Source: Bacteroidales bacterium (GTDB lineage: Bacteria; Bacteroidota; Bacteroidia; Bacteroidales; DTU049). Taken from it: DNA of 5,414 nt. Under the pieces are notes generated by a model, which worked only from the letters and a program-made list of their open reading frames with translations, did no database searches and was not told the origin of the DNA. The stretch is from positions 1 to 5,414 of the forward strand of contig JAHDSP010000420.1 of the NCBI GenBank assembly GCA_018432645.1, written 5' to 3'. Shown one piece after another: positions 1 to 5,167 of the stretch (the stretch's first letter is position 1; each line of letters starts with the position of its first letter). The position numbers and the translations under genes are program-made.

Positions 1-738
1 GTTTACTATTACCTTTTTACTCATAACGTCTTTTACCGCCTTCTTAAACTCTTTTTTAGGCTTTACACATAGTAGATTATTCTCTGATATTCTATTCTTT
101 AGCTCTTCTTTCAATTGCTCATTCTTAACTTTTTTATCTCCAACATGTTTAAAAAGTAAATTACCTTCTCTATCTGTTACCACCAGCACTGCTACTTTGG
201 GATGTCGCTTCTTCTTCGCTTTTTCATATTCTTCTCTGTCTTTATATTTTCTCCCTTTTTCTGAATATTGCATAAGCAATTCATCTGCTTCTACTATGCC
301 AGAGAAGCTAATACCACCTTCTAATGATCTCAATGCTGCTAATATTCTATGCCTCCATCGAAAACTTGTTTTTAAGCAAATGCCAACCTCATCAGCACAA
401 GCTCGCAAACTTTTACCATCGAGCATACATCTCATATAATCGAGCATTAATGGATATTTTCGCATACGATAAACAAAGGTGCGAGCAGTTTCACTGAATT
501 GATATCGACAATTTTTGCATCTATATATTTGTCTACCTTTACGTTTACCAGCTTTGATAACGTTTTCACTTCTACAATTTGGGCAGATGGCTGCAGTAGA
601 TTGAATTTTTACTTTTTGATAATCTACAGCAGTAGCATTGTTATTGACAAGATATTGATATAGCTCATCAAGGAAATCACGCTTGTGATCCTTTGGCATA
701 GCAAGGTATTCTTTGGAATTGTCTAAAAATTTTTCCAT
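1..738 (-). CDS. IS1595-family transposase, 3' end cut off by window edge
   Basis: Reading the minus strand from the ATG at 738-736 gives 246 codons with no stop before the window edge, so the C-terminal part is missing. The protein would cut and join the ends of its insertion sequence. Visible domains: a zinc ribbon with Cys52-Pro-Asn-Cys55 and Cys74-Lys-Asn-Cys77; a helix-turn-helix-like stretch at about residues 107-133 (SLRACADEVG, then FRWRHRIL); and the start of the DDE-type nuclease core at Val149-Glu-Ala-Asp-Glu153, where Asp152 should be the first catalytic acid. A Lys/Arg-rich segment follows (163-179). This order of ribbon, HTH with an 'FxWRHrIL' motif and 'vEaDE' is typical of IS1595 transposases. 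The later catalytic residues lie outside the window, so an intact active site cannot be confirmed. Met14 (697-699) is an alternative start, but Met1 has the better promoter context and lies inside a striking hairpin. The family call is from motifs read by eye. Confidence 0.88.
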   Translation of the reverse strand, partial: MEKFLDNSKEYLAMPKDHKRDFLDELYQYLVNNNATAVDYQKVKIQSTAAICPNCRSENVIKAGKRKGRQIYRCKNCRYQFSETARTFVYRMRKYPLMLDYMRCMLDGKSLRACADEVGICLKTSFRWRHRILAALRSLEGGISFSGIVEADELLMQYSEKGRKYKDREEYEKAKKKRHPKVAVLVVTDREGNLLFKHVGDKKVKNEQLKEELKNRISENNLLCVKPKKEFKKAVKDVMSKKVIVN

Positions 739-757
739 AATAAAAATTTTTAGACAA
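719..757. repeat. Perfect 16-bp inverted repeat around the transposase start codon
   Basis: The arm at 719-734 (TTGTCTAAAAATTTTT) is the exact reverse complement of 742-757, with a 7-nt spacer at 735-741. In minus-strand RNA the spacer reads AUUAUGG, so the transposase AUG (738-736) falls in the loop. A transcript starting far upstream would fold this region into a 16-bp hairpin. A transcript from the nearby TATTTTTG promoter would start inside the outer arm and could form only part of it. The TGTCTAAAAA portion also loosely resembles IS1595-type terminal sequences, so the repeat might instead relate to transposase binding. Confidence 0.85.
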
Positions 758-762
758 AAATA
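755..762 (-). promoter_or_regulatory. Probable transposase promoter, -7 box TATTTTTG
   Basis: Minus-strand TATTTTTG matches the Bacteroidetes -7 consensus TAnnTTTG exactly. It ends 16 nt before the transposase ATG. A start site 5-8 nt downstream would lie around 747-750 and leave a leader of roughly 10 nt. No TTG-type -33 box is visible at the expected distance; that place is taken by the palindrome at 769-789. In such AT-rich DNA this motif can occur by chance. Confidence 0.5.
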
Positions 763-768
763 ATAAAA

Positions 769-789
769 AATATTTATAATATAAATATT
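769..789. repeat. 21-bp AT palindrome upstream of the transposase
   Basis: AATATTTATA and TATAAATATT are perfect 10-bp arms around a central A at 779. The palindrome covers the -33 side of the putative minus-strand promoter, a position where a repressor or the transposase could bind. It contains only A and T, so part of the symmetry could be compositional. Confidence 0.6.
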
Positions 790-798
790 CTTAAGTAT

Positions 799-813
799 AA
801 CATAAATTATGTT
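799..813. repeat. 15-bp palindrome AACATAA-A-TTATGTT
   Basis: Perfect 7-bp arms flank a central A at 806. It lies 9 bp beyond the 769-789 palindrome and has the same odd-centred layout. No function is assignable; with its neighbour it could form a paired binding site near the insertion-sequence end. Confidence 0.45.
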
Positions 814-874
814 TTCTTACCCTTGCTTACGCTCTGATAAACCCTTTTTTCACCTTAAATATTAATATTCATCA

Positions 875-894
875 ACCCACCCCCACCCACCCCC
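875..894. repeat. Tandem C-rich decamer; G-quadruplex pattern on the minus strand
   Basis: ACCCACCCCC occurs twice in exact tandem (875-884 and 885-894). On the minus strand this reads as four G tracts of 5, 3, 5 and 3 separated by single T bases, the pattern expected for a very stable parallel G-quadruplex. It stands out sharply in this AT-rich intergenic region. It lies between the insertion sequence and the promoter of the 1016-2497 gene. The rest of the gap 758-1015 holds the palindromes and promoter listed separately; I see no further gene or RNA in it. Confidence 0.85.
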
Positions 895-931
895 ATTCTC
901 AACAACAAAACACATATCTTGTTCAGATTCC

Positions 932-958
932 AAAATTTTTAAAAATTTTATATTTTTG
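932..958 (+). promoter_or_regulatory. Probable promoter of the GIN/barrel gene
   Basis: TATTTTTG at 951-958 matches the Bacteroidetes -7 consensus TAnnTTTG. A start site near 963-966 would give a leader of about 50 nt before the ATG at 1016. No TTG box occurs at the usual -33 spacing. Instead a perfect 18-bp A/T palindrome (AAAATTTTT-AAAAATTTT, 932-949) sits directly upstream; it may act as an UP-like A-tract or a binding site. Confidence 0.5.
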
Positions 959-1015
959 ATTGTAACTTTTCTTATTCTTAAATCGTTTTATTAAAGAAAA
1001 TAAAAAAATCAAATT

Positions 1016-2497
1016 ATGAAAACGAAATTTTTTACTTGTATTATTGCAATTCTCATTTCTCTTTCATTTGCTAATGGGCAAAAAATTGAAAAAAAATTAG
1101 GTGAAATAAAAAAATTAAATCTTAATGGCGGTAGCTATACATTAAAGCGTGGCGATGGTAAGATTATTTATTATAATGCTAATTATGGAAAACTTGCAAT
1201 ACTCTACGACTCTATCAATAAATATCTAAATATGCAGACGGGAAGAAATGTAGAAATATATCTATCTGCTATAGAAACTATTAATATTTCTGAAGCCGCT
1301 AAATTATCTGTGGTAGATACAATTTTTACTAATAATCTCAACATCTCTGTGAATGAAGCTTCTATGTGTGATTTAATAGTTAATTGTGATACACTTGAGC
1401 TATTTGCTAGTGAGGCTAGCCATATACAAGCAAGTGGTCAATGTAATTACTTAAAAGTGAAATCTAATGAAGCTAGTTACATTAATGCTGCGAAATTAGT
1501 TGCTAAAAATGCAGATGTGTTTGCTAATGAGGCTAGTGGCGTTTCTGTAAATGCACTTGATACTTTGAATATCACTGCTCAGGAGGTTTCTTACATTTCT
1601 TATTTTGGCAAACCTACTAACTTAAATTTTACAAAAGATGAATTTTCTTTTATTACAAATAAAGATAGTATAAATATAGATGATACGATAAATATTGCCA
1701 GTAAAATATTAAAAAGTTTACCTAATTTTGATAATTTATTAAATAATCTTTCTGAAATAAAATTTAAAATAGATATATCAGATACAGATACTTACGATAA
1801 AGATACAATTAATAAAGATAAAAATTATGATAAGAGAGATAATGATAAGAGAGATACTAAATCATATAAAAAAAATAAATTTAAAGGTCATTGGGCTGCT
1901 TTAGATTTTTTATTTACTAATTATGCAGATAAATCTTTATCATATACTCTACCTGCTAAATATGATTATTTAGATTTGAATTTTTCTAAATCTACAGGTG
2001 TACAGTTAAACTTCTTTCAGCAATCGATCCCATTTAATAAATCTCGTACATTTGGTATGGTAACTGGTCTTGGTTTACAATGTGTAAATTATACTTTTTC
2101 GCAGAAACCTATTATTACTGATAGCAAACTAGGTTTAATAGTAATTAATGATTCTACAAAAACTGTTGCTAAATCAAAAATAACTGCAAATTATTTGCAA
2201 TTACCTATATTATTCGAATATCAAGCAAAGTCTAAACCTTATTTCCATATTAGTGTGGGTGCTATAGGTGGTGTAATGATAGGTAGCCATGCCAAAATAA
2301 AATATTCTACACCAGATAAAAACGAAAAAGAGAGAAGCATCAATAGTTTGTATCCTTTTAAATATGGATTAGTTTGTAGATTTGGTATTAAAAATTTGTC
2401 TTTTACTCTTCAATATAATTTCTCACCAGTGTTTAAAGAAAATAAAGGTCCAGAAGTGTTACCTCTTGAGTTTGGAATTACTTTATTATCATTTTAA
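1016..2497 (+). CDS. Secreted GIN-like beta-solenoid fused to an outer-membrane beta-barrel
   Basis: A 493-residue envelope protein. A signal peptide at about residues 1-21 (charged MKTK, hydrophobic core, cleavage near Ala19-Asn-Gly-Gln22) sends it to the periplasm. Residues about 30-215 resemble the head-GIN/DUF2807 solenoid: a short Glu-Ala/Val/Phe-Ser-type motif recurs with Glu at 93, 114, 133, 152, 172, 190 and 209, a period of 18-21 residues between beta-strands. Residues 255-290 are a Lys/Asp-rich linker. Residues 291-493 look like a PorT/OMP-type beta-barrel: alternating hydrophobic strands (WAALDFLF, TGVQLNFF, YLQLPILFEY, FHISVGAIGGVMIG, LSFTLQYNFS) ending LEFGITLLSF with a C-terminal Phe, as outer-membrane barrels often do. 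Inferred: the barrel anchors the protein and the solenoid lies on the periplasmic or surface side, possibly as an adhesin or scaffold. The substrate or partner is unknown. It stands alone, with its own promoter and a downstream hairpin. The ATG starts the signal peptide and follows an A-rich leader. Confidence 0.8.
   Translation: MKTKFFTCIIAILISLSFANGQKIEKKLGEIKKLNLNGGSYTLKRGDGKIIYYNANYGKLAILYDSINKYLNMQTGRNVEIYLSAIETINISEAAKLSVVDTIFTNNLNISVNEASMCDLIVNCDTLELFASEASHIQASGQCNYLKVKSNEASYINAAKLVAKNADVFANEASGVSVNALDTLNITAQEVSYISYFGKPTNLNFTKDEFSFITNKDSINIDDTINIASKILKSLPNFDNLLNNLSEIKFKIDISDTDTYDKDTINKDKNYDKRDNDKRDTKSYKKNKFKGHWAALDFLFTNYADKSLSYTLPAKYDYLDLNFSKSTGVQLNFFQQSIPFNKSRTFGMVTGLGLQCVNYTFSQKPIITDSKLGLIVINDSTKTVAKSKITANYLQLPILFEYQAKSKPYFHISVGAIGGVMIGSHAKIKYSTPDKNEKERSINSLYPFKYGLVCRFGIKNLSFTLQYNFSPVFKENKGPEVLPLEFGITLLSF
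1827..1856 (+). repeat. 15-bp tandem duplication in the charged linker
   Basis: ATGATAAGAGAGATA occurs twice back to back (1827-1841, 1842-1856). It encodes DKRDN then DKRDT (residues 272-281) inside the Lys/Asp-rich linker. The copies are identical at the DNA level, which suggests recent slippage; changes in copy number would keep the reading frame. Confidence 0.8.
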
Positions 2498-2531
2498 TAT
2501 CACAAAATTGACAATGATGGGGTTGTCATAA

Positions 2532-2603
2532 AAAAAAGCTTATAAGAGTGCACAAGAGTCCTCGCATATTGACTTATTTTTAGTGCACTCTTAATGCTTT
2601 TTT
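2532..2603. terminator. Long hairpin, probable bidirectional terminator
   Basis: AAGAGTGCAC (2544-2553) pairs perfectly with GTGCACTCTT (2583-2592). After a small asymmetric internal loop, AAAAAAGC (2532-2539) pairs with GCTTTTTT (2596-2603). The 29-nt apical region can form a further AGTC/GACT mini-stem (2557-2560 with 2571-2574). T-runs on both strands would allow termination either way. It begins 34 bp after the stop of the GIN/barrel gene and isolates it from the next gene. A smaller inverted repeat, TGACAA/TTGTCA (2509-2514, 2523-2528), precedes it. The loop is larger than in most intrinsic terminators, so a small structured RNA or a decayed mobile-element end is possible. Confidence 0.65.
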
Positions 2604-2640
2604 ATTGAAAATAAAATATATAATGAGAAAAAAGACCCAT

Positions 2641-2696
2641 AAATATAAAAAAATATAAAAAAATTTTTTTTATTTAAAAATAATTATGTATCTTTG
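2641..2696 (+). promoter_or_regulatory. Promoter with phased A-tracts ahead of the T9SS cargo gene
   Basis: TATCTTTG at 2689-2696 matches TAnnTTTG exactly and is followed by C, giving a strong Bacteroidetes -7 box. The start site should lie near 2702, leaving a leader of about 23 nt. Upstream, AAATATAAAA is repeated exactly at 2641-2650 and 2651-2660 and followed by an A7T8 tract (2657-2671). A-tracts at a 10-bp helical period predict intrinsic bending. No clear TTG -33 box is present; the T-run occupies that place. Confidence 0.7.
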
Positions 2697-2724
2697 CAAC
2701 ATAAACCCCTAAAAATAAAATATT

Positions 2725-3702
2725 ATGAAAGGAACAAAAACAATTTTATCAATAGCATTAATGCTATGTGTGAGCTTTTTAATGGCTCAAAAACAAGTTG
2801 GCAATGTTACGCCAATGAACCCAATTAATTATTCTTATGCTAAAACACCTACAGACACTTTGATGCCAACAAGTTTTGAAAGTGGAAGTCCTGCATTATA
2901 TGGATCTCAAGGTGGTGGTTATGTAGTGGGAACTAATGCTTATGGTGATTTAGCTAAAGCACAATTATTTTATGTAGATAATCCATACAAAATTGAAGGT
3001 TGTTTGGTATGGGTAGGTGCTAAAGAAATTGTAGGTACTCCTAATACTACAAAATTTGTAGTTTATGCTGCTAATGGTACTGGTACAGCAGAGAGTGGAA
3101 CAGTAAATACAGCTCCTGGTACAGAATTAGCTTCTGTAACTATAAGTATGTCAGATTTAGATACTTCTTTATCTTTAGCTGGTGCACATGTATTTACTCT
3201 TGATGATCCTGTTTATGTAACTGATATGTATTATGTAGGTATGGACTTCACTAATACTTATGATGATACTTTGGGCATAGTTTCTACTACAGATGGAGAT
3301 GCTTTAGGAACAGAACTAGCATGGGAAAAATGGGATGATGGCACATGGTATTCTATGTTATATGCATGGCCATTAGATTTTGATCTTGGCTTTTTCCCTA
3401 TTGTAGATATGACTCAAAGCATTCAAACTTCTCCTATCAATGGAGTTATTTGCAATATCTATCCTAACCCAGCTTATGGTGTTACAAGCATAGAATATCA
3501 ATTAACTCAAAGTAGCTCTAATGTAGAAATTAACATTTTAGATGTTACTGGTAAATTAGTAAAATCTTTCAATGAAGGTGCTAAAGATCCTGGTAAATAT
3601 AATGTAACTTTCAATGCTTCTGAGCTACAACCAGGCAATTATTTCTATACAATTAATGCTGGTAATGGCAGTAAATTTGCTAAAAAATTCCAAGTGAAAT
3701 AA
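2725..3702 (+). CDS. T9SS type A sorting-domain protein of unknown function
   Basis: A 325-residue secreted protein. Residues 1-21 form a signal peptide (MKGTK, hydrophobic core, cleavage likely at SFLMA-Q22). The C-terminal about 83 residues (243-325) form a type A sorting domain: YPNPA at 246-250, beta-strands with LDVTGKLVK (272-280), LQPGNYFYTI (301-310) and the closing KKFQVK. This domain directs export across the outer membrane by the type IX (Por) secretion system and is usually removed on secretion, leaving the protein on the surface or released. The body (about 40-228) is rich in Gly, Thr, Asp and aromatic residues and looks like beta-sandwich; I recognise no enzyme motif. It contains repeated 'VxDmyYVGmDF'-like strands and few Lys. 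The gene has its own promoter and terminator, so it is probably monocistronic. The T9SS machinery is not in this window. Confidence 0.88.
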   Translation: MKGTKTILSIALMLCVSFLMAQKQVGNVTPMNPINYSYAKTPTDTLMPTSFESGSPALYGSQGGGYVVGTNAYGDLAKAQLFYVDNPYKIEGCLVWVGAKEIVGTPNTTKFVVYAANGTGTAESGTVNTAPGTELASVTISMSDLDTSLSLAGAHVFTLDDPVYVTDMYYVGMDFTNTYDDTLGIVSTTDGDALGTELAWEKWDDGTWYSMLYAWPLDFDLGFFPIVDMTQSIQTSPINGVICNIYPNPAYGVTSIEYQLTQSSSNVEINILDVTGKLVKSFNEGAKDPGKYNVTFNASELQPGNYFYTINAGNGSKFAKKFQVK

Positions 3703-3731
3703 GATTTTAAAAAAATCTTAACTATGTTATT

Positions 3732-3761
3732 AAAAAAGCTGGCAAAAATGCCAGCTTTTTT
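3732..3761 (+). terminator. Intrinsic terminator after the T9SS cargo gene
   Basis: AAAAAAGCTGGC (3732-3743) and GCCAGCTTTTTT (3750-3761) are perfect 12-bp arms around a 6-nt loop, with a GC-rich core and a T-run on the 3' side. It starts 29 bp after the stop codon. The A-run on the left means it could also stop minus-strand transcripts. Confidence 0.9.
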
Positions 3762-3772
3762 AGTTTATTTTT

Positions 3773-3801
3773 TTGAAGTTATAAATTAAAACTTATTTTT
3801 G
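3773..3801 (+). promoter_or_regulatory. Promoter of the lipid kinase gene (TTG-N18-TATTTTTG)
   Basis: TTG at 3773-3775 and TATTTTTG at 3794-3801 are separated by 18 bp, close to the Bacteroidetes primary-sigma consensus for both -33 and -7 boxes. This is the best two-box promoter in the window. The start site should be near 3807, giving a leader of about 33 nt that contains a four-codon ORF. Confidence 0.7.
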
Positions 3802-3828
3802 CATAAAAATTAATTAATAATTTTTTTA

Positions 3829-3843
3829 ATGTTTAGTAAATGA
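3829..3843 (+). other. Four-codon leader ORF (MFSK) overlapping the kinase start
   Basis: ATG at 3829 opens a four-codon frame, MFSK, whose stop TGA (3841-3843) overlaps the kinase start as ATGA at 3840-3843. Such overlap can couple translation of the second frame to termination of the first. The in-frame TAA at 3837-3839 just before the kinase ATG rules out a longer kinase N-terminus. The leader ORF may simply be chance. Confidence 0.35.
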
Positions 3844-4742
3844 GTTTAGTTTTATTTATAGTAAATCCTATAGCTGGTAAAAGAAATAAATTTCTTGTCA
3901 TTAGAGAAATAAAGCATTTCTGTGCAAAAAATAATATTGATTATGATATTTTTTATACTACTGGCAATAGGACAGATTCTTATGAATATATAAAAAAACA
4001 TTTTGATAAAGATTTAAAAGCCGTAGTAGCTGTAGGTGGTGATGGTACCATTAATGAAGTAGCTAAAGCTATAGTAAATACGAATGTTCCCTTATTAATT
4101 ATTCCTAAAGGTAGTGGTAATGGTATGGCTAGACATTTGAGAATGCTTTTACCTACTAAAGATATATTACCTGCATTAATAAATGGACGTATTATTGACT
4201 ATGATGTAGGTTATTTAAATGATCAAATATTTTTATGTAATGCTGGCTTTGGCTTTGATGCATATTTAGCTAATTATTATTCTCATCATACTATGCGAAA
4301 ATTTTTACCATACATTTTTGCTGGTATTAAAGCCTTAATTAGTTACAAACCGCATCGATACACACTAAAATTACAAGTAGAGAGTAGTAATGTTATTTTT
4401 ATCCCATTTTTACTCACTTTCGCTAATATTAATCAATATGGTTATGGTATCACTATTAATCCTAAAGCTAGAACTGATGATGGTAAACTAGATGTAGCTA
4501 TTTTCAGACCTTTTAAATGGTATAATGTTCCTCATATAGTATTTCTATTCCTTAGAAAGCAATTAGACAAATCTAAATTTCATACTATTATTAGAATTTC
4601 TTCATGTAATATAGAATCTCGCACTAAAGAATTTTATCACATAGATGGTGAGCCTTTTGAGAGTATAGATACAGTGTTTAATATCAGAGTAGAAAAAGGA
4701 GCTTTGCATTGCTTATTACCTAAAAAATCTAATTATATTTAA
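3840..4742 (+). CDS. Diacylglycerol kinase-family lipid kinase (YegS/BmrU type)
   Basis: A 300-residue cytoplasmic or membrane-associated kinase of the family that phosphorylates diacylglycerol or related lipids with ATP, feeding phosphatidic acid back into phospholipid synthesis. The hallmarks occur in order: NPIAGKRN at 9-16 (nucleotide-binding N-terminus), VGGDGTINEVA at 65-75 (the GGDGT loop), PKGSGNGMAR at 89-98, NAGFGFDA at 134-141, TDDGKLDV at 212-219 and HIDGEP at 267-272, where Glu271 corresponds to the conserved catalytic glutamate of the DGE motif. The length is normal for the family and nothing looks broken. The exact lipid cannot be read from sequence; sphingoid or undecaprenol-type substrates are possible. 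There is no signal peptide. The SUI1 gene begins 33 bp after the stop, which suggests partial co-transcription although a second promoter lies between them. The start is fixed by an upstream stop at 3837. Confidence 0.92.
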   Translation: MSLVLFIVNPIAGKRNKFLVIREIKHFCAKNNIDYDIFYTTGNRTDSYEYIKKHFDKDLKAVVAVGGDGTINEVAKAIVNTNVPLLIIPKGSGNGMARHLRMLLPTKDILPALINGRIIDYDVGYLNDQIFLCNAGFGFDAYLANYYSHHTMRKFLPYIFAGIKALISYKPHRYTLKLQVESSNVIFIPFLLTFANINQYGYGITINPKARTDDGKLDVAIFRPFKWYNVPHIVFLFLRKQLDKSKFHTIIRISSCNIESRTKEFYHIDGEPFESIDTVFNIRVEKGALHCLLPKKSNYI

Positions 4743-4751
4743 AATTTTTTG

Positions 4752-4759
4752 TAATTTTG
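4752..4759 (+). promoter_or_regulatory. Possible promoter of the SUI1 gene, TAATTTTG
   Basis: TAATTTTG matches TAnnTTTG and lies 16 bp ahead of the ATG at 4776, so a transcript would have a leader of about 10 nt. No -33 TTG is visible at the expected distance. There is no terminator between the kinase and this gene, so read-through from the kinase promoter is also likely. Confidence 0.45.
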
Positions 4760-4775
4760 TTATTATTAATCTTTT

Positions 4776-5147
4776 ATGAAAAAAAATGAATTCTCTACTG
4801 ATAATAAAAAATTTACTTTAGGCGATTTATTACAAGATAAAGGTTTTACTAGTAATGAAGCAGAAATTACTAATAATGCTGACAAGTATGCAGATGATAC
4901 AATTGATTATAATGCTAAAATACGTGTTATCTATCAGAAAAAAGGTAGAGGTAATAATCCAGTAACTATTATTAATGGATTAGAGCTCAGAAGTGATGAT
5001 ATCAAATCATTAGCTAAAGAATTGAAACAAAAATTAGCTGTAGGTGGATCTATAGAAAATGGGGAAATTATACTTCAAGGCGACCAAGTAGAAAAAACTA
5101 TTAATGTACTTAAATCATTGGGGTACCGAAACGTTAAAAAAGGATAA
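4776..5147 (+). CDS. SUI1/eIF1-like translation factor (YciH family)
   Basis: A 123-residue cytoplasmic protein with a SUI1 domain at about 46-120. Visible signatures are IRVIYQKKGRGNNPVTIINGLE (split here as residues 49-70, with the basic KKGRGNN turn at 55-61), the helix SLAKELKQKLAVGGS (78-92) and ENGEIILQGDQ (94-104), followed by the closing helix to KSLGY. In eukaryotes and archaea the family checks start-codon selection on the small ribosomal subunit; the bacterial YciH proteins are thought to act on initiation too, but their role is less clear. The N-terminal about 45 residues are polar, rich in Asn, Asp and Lys, probably flexible, and not part of the domain. The gene follows the lipid kinase by 33 bp and precedes a small lipoprotein gene by 20 bp, but neither neighbour has an evident functional link with it. 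Confidence 0.9.
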   Translation: MKKNEFSTDNKKFTLGDLLQDKGFTSNEAEITNNADKYADDTIDYNAKIRVIYQKKGRGNNPVTIINGLELRSDDIKSLAKELKQKLAVGGSIENGEIILQGDQVEKTINVLKSLGYRNVKKG

Positions 5148-5167
5148 TTTAATAAAAATAAAATATT

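Larger units (their letters stand above)
1..757 (-). mobile_element. Insertion sequence of the IS1595 family, partial
   Basis: The transposase gene implies an insertion sequence that extends beyond the left edge. The right (transposase-upstream) end is not certain. IS1595-family elements usually end in inverted repeats starting with several Gs and make 8-bp target duplications, but with the other end missing neither can be matched here. I end the feature at the outer arm of the inverted repeat at 719-757; the true end may lie further right, anywhere up to the C-rich repeat near 894. A G-run candidate read on the minus strand begins near 845 (GGGTTTATCAGAG). Confidence 0.55.

Noticed and set aside
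197..439. Plus-strand open frame of 80 codons
   Set aside because: It lies wholly antisense to the transposase gene, which has clear zinc-ribbon and DDE motifs; its translation is a low-complexity Ser/Leu/Phe-rich shadow.
875..894. C-rich tandem repeat as a CRISPR-like array
   Set aside because: The two 10-bp units are directly adjacent with no spacers, and no cas genes are present.
1016..2497. Classical type V autotransporter
   Set aside because: The barrel is of the Bacteroidota OMP/PorT style and there is no autotransporter linker-helix and 12-strand pattern that I can recognise; the GIN-domain name 'auto-transporter adhesin' is only a family label.
2532..2603. Hairpin as a tRNA or riboswitch
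   Set aside because: No cloverleaf or known aptamer core is visible, and it follows a stop codon rather than preceding a gene closely.
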